Shown piece after piece: positions 12,901 through 23,273 of a DNA stretch of 64,000 nt. The stretch lies in the NCBI RefSeq assembly GCF_000006565.2, contig NC_031474.1, forward strand, positions 2,639,662 to 2,703,661. Direction: 5' to 3'. The stretch's first letter is position 1. The number at the start of each line of letters is the position of its first letter. This stretch comes from Toxoplasma gondii ME49. Lineage: Eukaryota; Apicomplexa; Conoidasida; Eucoccidiorida; Sarcocystidae. The notes under the pieces were generated by a model. The model worked only from the letters and a program-made list of their open reading frames with translations, was not told the origin of the DNA and did not search any database. The position numbers and the translations under genes are program-made.

Positions 12901-15900
12901 AGACACAAAGGGATTCTCCCAAGACGGAATTGCAGAAACGGTCTCAACCAGACCGCTCAGCACGCTGTACACACGCCGGAAACGGGCAAGCGAGGACACA
13001 CATACGGAAACAAAGAGACGCAACGATGAACGAGTCAGCAGAAACAAAGGGCAAACGGCGAAAAGAAGCGAATGTCAAACACAGCAACGCCATACGGATG
13101 TTTCGTCGACGTCGACAAGTCAAGGAAAATGTATGTCCTACACCCGGTGACAAATCTCACACGGCATATGTACACTAATGTATATATATGTATATACACA
13201 CGTATGTATATATGTGTATATATGTATCTATGAATATATATGTAAATATGTATATATAGAGCTAAAAATATTCTGAACGCTGAGTCATTCATCACATGCA
13301 AAAACTAGACACACATGTACAGAAAAGGGAGAAAATGCTTTCTTCTTGAAATAAAGAATTACCAGTCCCATGCGAGGTATTTTAGGCGCTTTGCGTCGTG
13401 CCAAAGTTTCCGGAAATTCAGGGGAGGAAGATAAGCCTCGTCTGCGGAGTCGACGATCGGCAGAGCCAAGGCACACATCTCGGAGAACCAGCTTCCTTGA
13501 GATCTGAAGACGCAGGACGAACGGATCATCCGACAACTTGAATCAAAAGACATCTTTTCAGGCGACACAGTGTCACTGACTCTTCCTCCCTCCATATCGA
13601 TATTCTTCTCTCAGAAGTGCGTTTTCTCTGTCTCGCCTTGTACGTCCTCCTCCCTCTTCCGACGCACGTCTCCTGCCCGGTGGTGTCGCTCTCTGTCTGC
13701 TTCTTGCGTTGCGGCCCTGCGCTTCTCGTCTCCCACCTGACTCCCCTCTTCTACTCGATTCTCTCCTTCTTCGGTCTCTCCTTTCTTCTTCTGCTCCTCC
13801 CCCGTGTTCTTCCCCGGCCTCCCTCTTTCTTCCTTCGCTGCACCTCTCGCCCCTGCATCGGCTTCGACTTTATAAATCTGCTTCGACGCCTTCCTCCAAC
13901 GCTGGTCTTACTTCTCAGAGCCGACGCGACCCTTGGGAGTGCGTCCGACGACTTGCATGTTGAACAGGCAGCGGAGGCGCGGACCGCAAGAGTAGCCCTG
14001 GGGCAGGAGAGCAGGTCGCGGCTTTTCTTCCCAGTCGTCGACGACGGTGGACTTCGACTCCATCGTGAAGGAAGAAGACCTGAGGCCTGAGACCTGCGGT
14101 GCAGAAGCTGCAGCTGCGGCCGCGACGTTCACTGTGCACGTTAGCAAGTCCACGTTGCCTGCGTCGACTTTCTCTGCACTCGCTTGAGCAGCCTCCCGTG
14201 CTTCGCGCTTCGCGGGAGCGTCCACTGTGCGGGGTATGGCGTCTGTTCTCTCCTTGGAGTTGGGCTGAGCCTGCGGTCCGCCTCCCCGCCCCTCTGCCGT
14301 CTCCTTGGCGCCGCCGTCAGAGCCGCGAGACGAGGTCTCTGCGTCGAAAATCTGCTTGGTCTGCAGGAGCTGCGCCGTCGCCTCCGGAGACACCAGACGC
14401 TTCTCTCCCAGAATGAAGGGAGAGTCCAAACCCTGTCCCGAAATCCACTCCTCGTTCTCTTCGCGAAGAAACTGAGGCGGGAACTCCACTCTGCAGCGAG
14501 ACGCAGAACAAAAACGCAGACACGTGACAACGAAATGGCAAGCGGCTCGTGCGGGGAAGAAAGCGAGAGACGAATGGAACAGCAGAGGTTGACAAGTTGA
14601 CACGGCACAAGAGAGTTCACCGACAAACCTTGTCATCGATGTGTGAGGACCAACGATCGACTCATCCACGCATAATCCCCCAAAACGAGACGGGGAGACC
14701 AAACGTGACACAGTGAGCACGTACGCCAGGTGACTTGTCGGCCGCAGACATCCCCGACAAACACCTCCGCCTGTGAGGCAAAGAACGTAACAACTGACGA
14801 TTTCCCCCCAAAACCGAGAAGATATGTCGTAGTGAACAGAGGGGTTTCAAAAATGAAGCACCTGTGTACAGACACCACGCCGCGACACACTTCGACTGTT
14901 TCTTCAGGAAACATGCACCACCACGTTTCAGAAATCCTGGCGAGACAAAACTCCTTACTCGAGGTCGTAGACCTTGGAGGGAATCATCAAGTGAATCGGC
15001 ACCTCAAAAACCCCCAGAAGGTCGTCGTCTGCAATGACTCCCAGAGTCACGTCTCGATTGAAGAGTTCCACGCGCAATACGCTGTACGGCTGGTGAATCT
15101 ATCCACACAGAACGCAAACTCGCACGAAAAAATGCTCGGCATTTCACAATCGCTGGCGGACTCACGCGGACGCCTTCAGCTGCAAACGATATCCAATATC
15201 GGTTGAACACAAGGCCTGACAGACACACAGTTGTCTCTCTTCTATACAGGGCGATCAGCGCATGTATTACAATCCCTTCGCTTTGAAACACACTTCCTTT
15301 TTCGCAGTAAGTGCCACCTTAAAGTAACAGAATCAGACATGCGTGAGTCGCCTCACACGTGGAAACCGAAGGTCTGAAAAAATATGATATGTCCACGCAC
15401 TGCAACCAGTGAGGCGGTGTACATACACTGCCGCACATCCACAATGATTTCGCAAGCCACCTGCACGCGCAAAACTATACTAACTACACTATATCTAGAT
15501 AGGTGATGAGGTATCCGGAGTGGATAAACGGCGTAGCTTGTTCCCCGCGTGGTTCTCCACGAAAAAACTGGGAGAATGTCGCGTGCATGCATGTGCATTT
15601 TTAGAGGTGCCACAGAGAGTGAAGACCCAAGACAGGCTTTTGAGCCAATTTCTGCATCCGTCTACTTTCCACCGTGCGTTTCGCTTCCCAACACTGAAAA
15701 CACTCGCGGACCTGAATTTCAATGCGCTCATTGAAAATGGTATTCGGTAGTTTTGCTTCGTCCTTCTCGCCCTTGACAACCGCGGCAGTGTCGTTGATCG
15801 CCTCGGGGGAAATATCAAGAACTGCGCTGCGGTAGACGGGGACGCCGTTCAGGCTCACGCGCACTGGGAACGAAAAACGCGAGACGGGAGAAAAGCGGCG

Positions 15901-16770
15901 ATTTTATGCAGGCTCGGGTTTACATGCATTCAAAACCGACTGCGGGAGTCATAAGGAGGACGGGGGGGAAGGTCAAGAACGTAGGGACCTTAACTGTAAC
16001 ATGCATTTTTGGCAGTTCCGCCTCAGCAGAGAGTGACTTTGTTGTATTTGATTTGAGGTGTACCAGAGTGGACAAACCCTCCATGTGTACAGAAACATTT
16101 ACAATGTGAGAATTATAATACACGGTCTAGCTATGATCTTAATGTTGTTAATGCACGATGAAAGCCTCCTGAGTGTAGGAATCTAAGCTGCAAAGATGGC
16201 TGAAATCCAGTGCCACTCGCTCTCTCAAGCATTGCTCGGTGAGGTGGTGCACGGTAGCCACAAAAAACGTAACCGAGGCGTAATACATCATCAGAATGGG
16301 CGATGGCGTATCAAGAGTAACCCACACACGGAAATTGTGTTCTGTCAGAAAAAACCATTCCTCTGTCGTGACTCACCGTATCCTCTTGACGGTGCCAAAC
16401 TGCTCACAGTGAAGTCTCGGCGTTCAGCGTGCGACAAGTTCGCTGCCTCTCCTGCCTGAGCTTCACCTCGAGGTGTCGTCAGTTGATGAAGTTCGACGGC
16501 TTCCGCCACATCTGTCACTTCTGGAAGGAGGTAAGCCAGCAAGATCTGCAGACGTCCGTACCCTTCCTGCGGACGAAGGGGAGAACAGTTGCAGTCAAAA
16601 GAAAACTCCGTTCTGCACATTTCCAGAGGTCGTCGCTCTGCGCATGGAATGCTCAGCTCAGGTCTTCAAACCAGACAAATGCACAGCGCTGTCACACTCC
16701 GCGCTCTGCAACATAGACGCACACGTCCACATACCCTACATATATACATATATATATGTATATATAGAAG

Positions 16771-16810
<40 letters not shown>

Positions 16811-17142
16811 TATGTGGAGACGAGTGAACATGGATGCTTGAATCTGGAGGCATGTACAGCGCCCTTTTCAAGAGTTCTTACCGTGACGAGCCCGTCACCT
16901 GCTTCGTCGGGCTGTGCGAGGCATTTCCACCAGCCAAAGCGTCCCGGGTTGAGAGTGTCTGCCGGACTGCGGAGTTCCTGACTCAGCGCATTTGCGGCAG
17001 TTTTCGCGCCCATGACCAGATGGTGCCCGAGAGGTAGCACGACCTGAGAATTGGTTGCAGACGAACTGGGAGCTGTGCACACGATCTGGTTGTGCATGCT
17101 CCCTCGTCGAGTCGGTTCCTTGTTCGGAGCAGCAGGTGCCAT
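9643..17142 (-). CDS. C2-domain protein with MCTP-like membrane C-terminus
   Basis: Twelve exons, all phase-consistent, 739 aa: 17142-16882, 16566-16377, 15863-15712, 15098-14959, 14490-13912, 13503-13363, 12964-12826, 12307-12133, 11418-11282, 10596-10528, 10218-10128, 9788-9643. The start ATG (17142-17140) sits in AAAAAATGG with an in-frame stop just upstream. Residues about 55-115 look like the last strands of a C2 domain (FGWWKCL, YGRLQILLAYLL). About 151-250 is a second C2 core (VRVSLNGVPVYRS, FNERIEIQ, VLRVELFNRD, DDDLLGVFEV). Residues 440-535 (LSGLVETV, SWENPF, then a hydrophobic stretch) and the pair of hydrophobic segments after 661 (IVGVLWLLSLLSFY, GIVCLAYL) match in order the C-terminal membrane domain of plant MCTPs, which tether ER to plasma membrane. 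The tether role is inference. The third exon ends at an atypical donor, CAG|GTCCGC. The missing front half of the first C2 suggests undetected 5' exons. Confidence 0.72.
9935..9994. repeat. (TA)n microsatellite
   Basis: About 60 bp of almost perfect alternating AT with a single interrupting G. It lies in the last intron of the minus-strand C2-domain gene. Confidence 0.95.
11095..11154. repeat. (TA)n microsatellite
   Basis: Interrupted AT repeat with CAAATA spacers, in the 685-bp intron between the ninth and tenth exons of the C2-domain gene. A shorter AT run at about 10687-10735 lies in the same intron. Confidence 0.9.
12477..12600. repeat. (TA)n-rich tract
   Basis: Several AT runs (12477-12500, 12539-12580) inside the intron between the seventh and eighth exons of the C2-domain gene. 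Confidence 0.85.
13175..13262. repeat. Degenerate (TATG/TA)n tract
   Basis: Imperfect TATATG/TATGTA repeats in the intron between the sixth and seventh exons of the C2-domain gene. Confidence 0.85.
16094..16153 (+). other. NUMT: coxI fragment
   Basis: One frame of this AT-rich patch translates to a peptide containing YNVRIIIHGLAMILMLLM. This matches the conserved early region of apicomplexan cytochrome c oxidase subunit I (YNV..T.HGL.MI...M). The match stops abruptly where the conserved Pro-Gly segment should follow, and upstream sequence does not continue coxI, so it is a short nuclear copy of mitochondrial DNA, common in Toxoplasma nuclear DNA. It lies inside the second intron of the minus-strand C2 gene, antisense to it, and is not a functional gene. 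Confidence 0.6.
16738..16813. repeat. (TA)n microsatellite
   Basis: About 75 bp of AT repeat with ATG and GAAG interruptions, in the first intron of the C2-domain gene. Confidence 0.95.
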
Positions 17143-19844
17143 TTTTTAGACAAGAAAGGCCTGTTGCGAGGAAAGCCGCGCGACCCAGCAGCAGCAGCGA
17201 CAGACAGATTCTTCGGAGGAGCAGGGACCCTCCAAGGCTTTAAAGCGCACGATGTGCGAAGAAAGCAGGAAAAGCCTCCCGTCGGAAACGACTGCGGAGG
17301 AAGTCGAAAGGGCAAAGCCAGCAGCCACAGAAAAGGCGGCGGAAGAGTCGGGAACCACACCTTTTGCCCGCCCTCTTTTCCGTGAAAAGATTCGGAGGAC
17401 TCAGAGTAAACTGAGAGTGTGGACTGTCAGACGGGTCACGGAAGAAGTGTCCCCGCGCAAACGAGCAGAAGCGCGATTTCTCGGTACAGGATTATTTGCG
17501 GAGCACAGGGCAACCAGCCGAAAAGCCGGCCGGCGGTTTCTTGAGTCCGGCAGGTGGAATGAGGTCGAGGAAACAGCCGCCTGGACAGATCTCCAGTCCG
17601 AATCAAAAACAGACGGCGCATTTAATTGGACGATCTTTCTCCTGGCACACATCGTTGCCTAGAGGCGACTTGTGCGTTGCTTTTTGCAAAAACGCGCCAT
17701 TCTGGAAAGCAGCTGGGATTCCCTTTCCCGTCGCTCTGCCGGAAAGAAACGCTGGCAAGCTAGCGGACCGCAAGTTAACCAGCTCAAGCAGGAGAGTTCG
17801 CAGGCGTTGATGACCAGAGACGACAGTCAAAAAATGGTCAGGTTTGCTCGAGCGGTTGGGGGAAACAGTATTCAGCTTTCACAACGCAAGGCAGGCGTGT
17901 GCAGCGCGGGGGGAGGGCGGACAAGAGAGCAGAAACGCGGAAGATCTGGCGACGACGCTGACGCTTTAACGTTGAAGAGACAGGGGACGCAGAAACATTA
18001 GCCGGAAAATGCGGAAAACCGGACATTTTAAAGTGCCTCGCGAGAGAACGGCGCGGTCACCTGCAACACCCTGCAACCTGCCGCAGAGTTACTGCTGGTA
18101 CAGAGAGAGTTCACTTTTGCTGGAAGAATGCCTTCCTGTTTCGGAAAAAAGGATAATCTCCTGGATGTCGTTTGGAATCTCCAGCTTTCTCGTTGAAAAA
18201 GACGCCTGCTCCTGGCGCCGATTTTTCGCTGACATGTGCGAGTAGAGGGCTACGCGCTGTGCCCCTGTGTACAGGTGACCGAACACGCGGTGGCGCTGAA
18301 AAGCATCTTTCGTTGCTTCACCACGAGTTCGGTAACCCGACGAACTGCGAAGAAGTCCGACGGAAGTGGCATGTCCTCTAAAGTCGCATGCGTTTAACCC
18401 CTTTGTAGAGCGCTAGAGAGACAGGTTTGACAGGTTTTGTGAGCTCGTGCGGAAGTGTAGCCATCCCAACTCGCGACACGGAGGAGTTTGGGGTTTTCAC
18501 CTCGTCCCCAGTTGCACACGAACGGGTCCTTCCGACAACAGGCATTTCGGGCCACATTCACACCACGCTTACACGGTGTTCTTTTGATGATTGACATGTT
18601 CCGGCGGAGGCGTAGACGACAGAAACTCCAGAACTACCAAATTTTAGTTTTAAGTCCATTTGTTCTCGATACACGCAGTCCTATCACATACCTCGCCAGT
18701 GTCAGCTGGGGCGGGGCATCTTTAAGACGCGTGTTAAAGCTTAACACCTTCAAAATGTGGTTCATACGCGCTCAAATGCGCTGTGAATAAACCGCTGAAT
18801 GAAATCTATTCCCCTAAAGTGAAAACGAAAAATCTCATCCACAGTCTTCCGCCAGTACGCAGGGAACTCTACGGCTTAGGGCAGAGCGGCAGAAAATAGA
18901 AAACCCCTATCGTCACTACTAAGATTCGGAACGCTCAGTCGAACACGACTGTGAGGCATTTGGTGTGTTTGTAAATGTCGCTGGGAACTACGGGCGGGGC
19001 TCTCCAGTGAGGTCACGAGGCATGCAATACCAATCAGATAACAACTGAAGCTAGACTCCCTGTTGTTACACCTAAAATGGGATGCCTAGGTTTCTATAAA
19101 CTGCCTTTATCTGACGAATATATACTACGACTGGGACTATCGGTTTAGATCTGGAAGGTCTTTGTTCATCCTACGTAAAGTGTGTAAACAGCGTACCTAA
19201 AGCACGAATATCTTTCGCTAACAGTACACGTTTATCTCGGGTGTAGCCTGTTGGAACGGCGGTCCCTGAGAAAAAGAAGTCGTTAAATACGGACATGTTT
19301 GTGTCTACTGCTGATCATCCGCCTCCGTCGGTATAGAAAACTATACGCAGCGTTGAGGCAGTAAACAGAGCACATAAAGTGGAATTGCCGTTTATTGTTC
19401 CTTTCACACATTGGTGACGAGAAACTCGTCTCTCAGCCGTCACAAGGGTATAAAAGTGAGTAGCAGTAATTTTTTCCAACGACGAGAGCCAGCGTCACCT
19501 CCGTCACACAACGACGCACAGTCAAAACTTTTGGATGCTTTACTGCGTGCGGATTCTGAGAGTTGATATGCTTTTGATGAGGTGTGTTGTATTTCGCAGG
19601 AAGACTGGTGGTATCCTTTGTGTTGGAGTAAGCCAGTTTTTTGCTAATTTATTCCGACCATTTCTTCCGTATCGCGTTGACAAAAGGGTTCCGCTGAATT
19701 TTTGGCTTCGATGCGTACCGTGCGTGTCTCTGGACCGACCGAGTGTTATAAGATAGTGTTCTTGAGACTTTGTATGCCCTCGACCCTCTCAACGCTTTTT
19801 GCCCCTTCCCTACGGTTTTGTCCTCCTTTTTTGAACGTGGCAGG
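17143..19844. other. Divergent intergenic region
   Basis: Lies between the start of the minus-strand C2 gene and the plus-strand gene at 19845, so it should carry both promoters and 5' UTRs. No phase-consistent exon chain was found. Because the C2 gene begins with an incomplete C2 domain, extra minus-strand exons could hide here. The minus frame around 17830-17603 (containing LRTLLLELVN) is the best candidate, but I found no splice pair joining it to 17142. Positions 19020-19330 are more AT-rich than their surroundings, with no assignable content. Confidence 0.5.
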
Positions 19845-20519
19845 ATGTCTCAAGTTCTTCTTGCGACGGGCGCCTTGACAGCCCTGAGTGTTAGTGGCTG
19901 CAGCCTGGGCTTGGCTTCTCGGCTGCTCTCTCACCTAGGCAGCTCTCAGAGGCGAAGCGAGGAACGGTCCGATACCGAAGGTTCTTCCAGCAGTTCGGCA
20001 CACGACGGGTTGACGAAATCTCTTCTGACAACTTTTGGAGCAGCTGCTGCCGCTGCAGTTCTTTTCAAAGGCGGCGACGTGATCGAGGCAGGCGCTCGCA
20101 CCTCGTGGACACTTGGAGGCGACAACACTCCCAGAGCCTTGGTGGATTTGTCGACGGTGATGAAGTTCCTCGCAGGCATATCTGTAGGATGGCAGGTCAC
20201 GCGTCTCCTGAATGGATTTTGCCGTTGGGAAGAAGCACAGGAGCCTCGGTTGGAGCAACGGTATGAAACCTTTGTGCCGAGGCCACCCGCGACAAACGAG
20301 GACCCCCAAGTGGACGACGAAACTCTAGTCAAGTCCACAGGCGCAGGACTCACCCTCGCGCTCTTGAGTGGCGGGGCTATGGGGCTGCTTTACTGCCGCT
20401 CGCTCGAAAGCAGCTTCGATGACGTTCTGTGGAACTCCAGAATGAACGTCGGAGCCACGCTTTTGACTGGAGCGAGTCTGGGTGTTGTTCTGCGATCGGG
20501 AAAGGCCTTGATGTCGTAA
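19845..20519 (+). CDS. Small multi-helix membrane protein
   Basis: Single exon, 224 aa, from ATG 19845 to TAA 20517-20519. I do not recognise a family. Five hydrophobic, Gly/Ala-rich segments are visible at about residues 4-28, 60-82, 103-122, 166-184 and 202-218. They are separated by a Ser-rich acidic loop (35-57) and a charged loop (127-163). The last two segments (TGAGLTLALLSGGAMG and MNVGATLLTGASLGVV) have small-residue packing like mitochondrial inner-membrane proteins such as the Tim17/22/23 group, but I cannot show homology. No clear cleavable signal peptide is seen; the first helix could be a signal anchor. The CAG directly before the ATG could be the acceptor of a 5' UTR intron. A mitochondrial location is inference. 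Confidence 0.72.
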   Translation: MSQVLLATGALTALSVSGCSLGLASRLLSHLGSSQRRSEERSDTEGSSSSSAHDGLTKSLLTTFGAAAAAAVLFKGGDVIEAGARTSWTLGGDNTPRALVDLSTVMKFLAGISVGWQVTRLLNGFCRWEEAQEPRLEQRYETFVPRPPATNEDPQVDDETLVKSTGAGLTLALLSGGAMGLLYCRSLESSFDDVLWNSRMNVGATLLTGASLGVVLRSGKALMS

Positions 20520-23273
20520 ATTAAAGTGCAGAGTGAAAATGAGAGCGTGTGATCGGGAAGTGACGGCGTAGAGGGCTCCTCAGGACCTCTGGCGAAGCAC
20601 TGAATACCTAATTCGTAGGAAGTTTCTAGGTGTTGCCATCGCAGCCTTTCCGCGCTCAAACGGGGAGTTTCTTTCACGGCGTTTGCTGTACCAATGCTTA
20701 TTTGTCGTGTGACGGTCGAAAATAACAGCAAGGGAAGCACCTGGCAGCTTGCCCACTGCTAGCGCTAACACCCAGCGTCCACATCACTGTCCGTGCTCAA
20801 TGTGCTAGGGTTCAGAGAGGGGAATGCTGATCATCCTTGGTCAGTGCTCCCAGGGGGCAAACGCGAGTGGAGGAGTGTGCACTCGTCTTCGTTTCTCTTC
20901 GTGTTGTAACAAGAATCGCAACTACTCGTGCCATATTCGGTTTGTGCGACAGCAGTTTTGCTGAGGGTGCTGAACAAAGGCATTTACGTGCTTTGGTGCC
21001 GGACAGAACTCGACCCTGCACTTCTCTACGTGCCTCACGCAAGGCAGCAGCCACTTCCAGCATCAACGGTAGATATGCTGCGCATGAACTTACATTCAGT
21101 GGCAGGCGCTTGCCACACCATGATTCCATATCGCATGTTTGCAAGTACGAAATGCAGTCTTCCACGAAGGACCAAAAACTGTCTCACTACCCGGAGAGAA
21201 ACTTCTGCGTTCTATGATAACGCCTTCCGGTCTTGCAGGTGTTCCGTCAATGACAACGGACGCTGTCCACTCGTGTGGGTGCACATTTCCAGATTCTTGC
21301 CAAATTGTACGCTTCTTAGTTGCACAGAAGCAGGGAAGCGCGTCAAGTGTTCTTTTGCTTCAGGGGGCTGTAACCGTCAGAGTTGTCAGTAAAAACGCAC
21401 TGTTTCGAGTCCCGAAAGGATCTAGAGTTTCTCTGCAAAGTCAGTCAACTTCGACAGGTGGATGTCGTCCACAAGCTCTCCGTCAGCAGCAACTAAGCGC
21501 AGTGAATCGTGGATTTTTAGCATTGACACACGCATTTTCAGTGCGGACACTACTAAAGTACAACCTACAAAAGGCAAGCCAAACTGCAACACAAAAAAGC
21601 GTTTCAATTTTTATCAGATAGGGAGTCTCCTCCTCGTAGCAAAGGTACGAAATATGGTATGCCTTCACTCGAGCACCCCAGAAACGCCGTCGTCTCTATG
21701 GTAGTGCCTATCCGAGGAAGGCAGTGACCAAGAGGCCGCCCCTTGTCTGTTAATAATTCCGTCCGGGTTCCAATACCATATTGGCACCTTGGCTACTTGG
21801 AGGATACTCTGTATCTGATGTAACATTAAAACGACTCTTTATAGTACGGGGATCCGGTAAACCGAGACCCTCAAGCCCTAAACCAGTAGTCCAAGTCGTC
21901 ATGCGGTATCCACGTCTACACTTCAGAATTCCTCATACAACTAGGAAAAACGAAGAGCTGGTCACAGCCCCGGCAACCTTCTCCTAAATCGAAACCTGGA
22001 AACTGAGGATATTGAAAGTTCTGGCAGCGCGCTTCCCGTTCGGGTCTTGTTCTGGTCGGACTCGAAGTCGCATGTGAGTGCATGCATGCAGGCTCGTACC
22101 GGTGAGCATGTACGAGCGCGGTGGCATTCTCGGTTCTGGCATCGAATTCGACTGCCAGGCCTCTTTACTTGGATAGTTTGCTCGCACAAGGAGCGGGAAT
22201 GTCTCTGCACGGTCCACAAGCTTTCGGGGATCTCCGAACTCTCCGTGAAAGTTAAGCGTTGAAGAACCAAGCCCAAGAAGTGTGCCTCAGACTCCCCGCT
22301 GTACCTGGTTTCTTCGTCCTCTCTTCCACCAGAGAGTCCTAACTGCCGAGAGCTGTCGCTTTTGATCTGGGTTCTCCCTTTCAGAAAGTTTCCTTTCGTC
22401 TATCAGGAACGCCTGGACGCGCTCCGCCCTCTCCGGTGCCTTCCGAGCTTGTCTCTGTTTTCAGGACATCCGACAGTTCTTCGTTTTTTTCGCTTGATTT
22501 TCACGGACATTTCGACATAAAGGTTCAGAAACCACTGCTTTACAAGGCTTGTCCTGATTCAAAGAGCCTCTTTCTCCAGAACTCGCCAGTCCAGTGAGCT
22601 GGGAGCACCCCTTTACGTTGCTACATTTCACGACTCTTCGCAGGAGGGGGGGAGAGAGGCAGTCTACTGGCTTTTCCCCGACACCGAACGGTTCCCACAC
22701 TTTTCTCAGATCGAATGGGTTCCCTTTTTTTCCGTTTCCATTAAATTTTCTTCGGATGCGGAAGCCAGCACGAGCTGGCGCTACCGTCTGAAAGGTCAAC
22801 GACGAGCATCGTCCTGCTGTGAAGGCACCTGAGCCTTGGGCACGTCGGCGGTCCTGTCGCAGGTCTTTCCAGATCACGTTTTCTTCGTTTTTTTCTTCTT
22901 CCCGGAGGCTACTTGGTTTGCGATCTATTGCGCGTCGTGTCTTCCCCCTCCTGATTACGTGCAAGCGAGAAAAACCTCTGTTTACCGGCGTCTCGACTTT
23001 TCGAAACCCCGTTCCTTCCCTCTCGGTTTCCGATCCTTCCTTGAAAGCCGGCCCGCTACGCCGTTGCCTGACTCCACGCCGGCCAGGCGCCCTCCTCGCT
23101 GCCGCGGAGATGTCCGGATCCAGTGTACAGGGCTCAACCACGTTTGCCTGTTTTCAGCGATCCTGTCCACCTTTGAAGACACTCGAGTATTGACACAGAC
23201 CTCTTTCCTTGGCCTTTCTCGGGAGAAGTCGGCTCTTTCTCTTTCTGTCCTTGTCTCCGCGTTCCCTGCGAAA
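20520..23273. other. Intergenic region upstream of DDX42-like gene
   Basis: No convincing gene. It holds the 3' end of the small membrane-protein transcript, a cob-like NUMT near 21784, a cluster of GCATGC words at 22080-22092 (a core motif bound by some ApiAP2 factors), and from about 22300 a pyrimidine-rich stretch that is probably promoter and 5' UTR of the helicase gene at 23274. The minus frame 22461-23141 is the antisense shadow of that pyrimidine-rich leader. Confidence 0.55.
21784..21843 (+). other. NUMT: cytochrome b fragment
   Basis: Translates to APWLLGGYSVSDVTLKRLFI, which matches the conserved segment of apicomplexan cytochrome b (W..GGY.VSD.T.KR.F). Just upstream, CCA-ATA-CCA-TAT is the expected preceding sequence but one base out of frame, and downstream the sequence switches to unrelated material. 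It is a decayed, rearranged nuclear insertion of mitochondrial DNA rather than a gene. Confidence 0.7.

Noticed and set aside
22461..23141. Minus-strand 226-codon frame
   Set aside because: Reverse of the pyrimidine-rich leader of the helicase gene; no start or family features.
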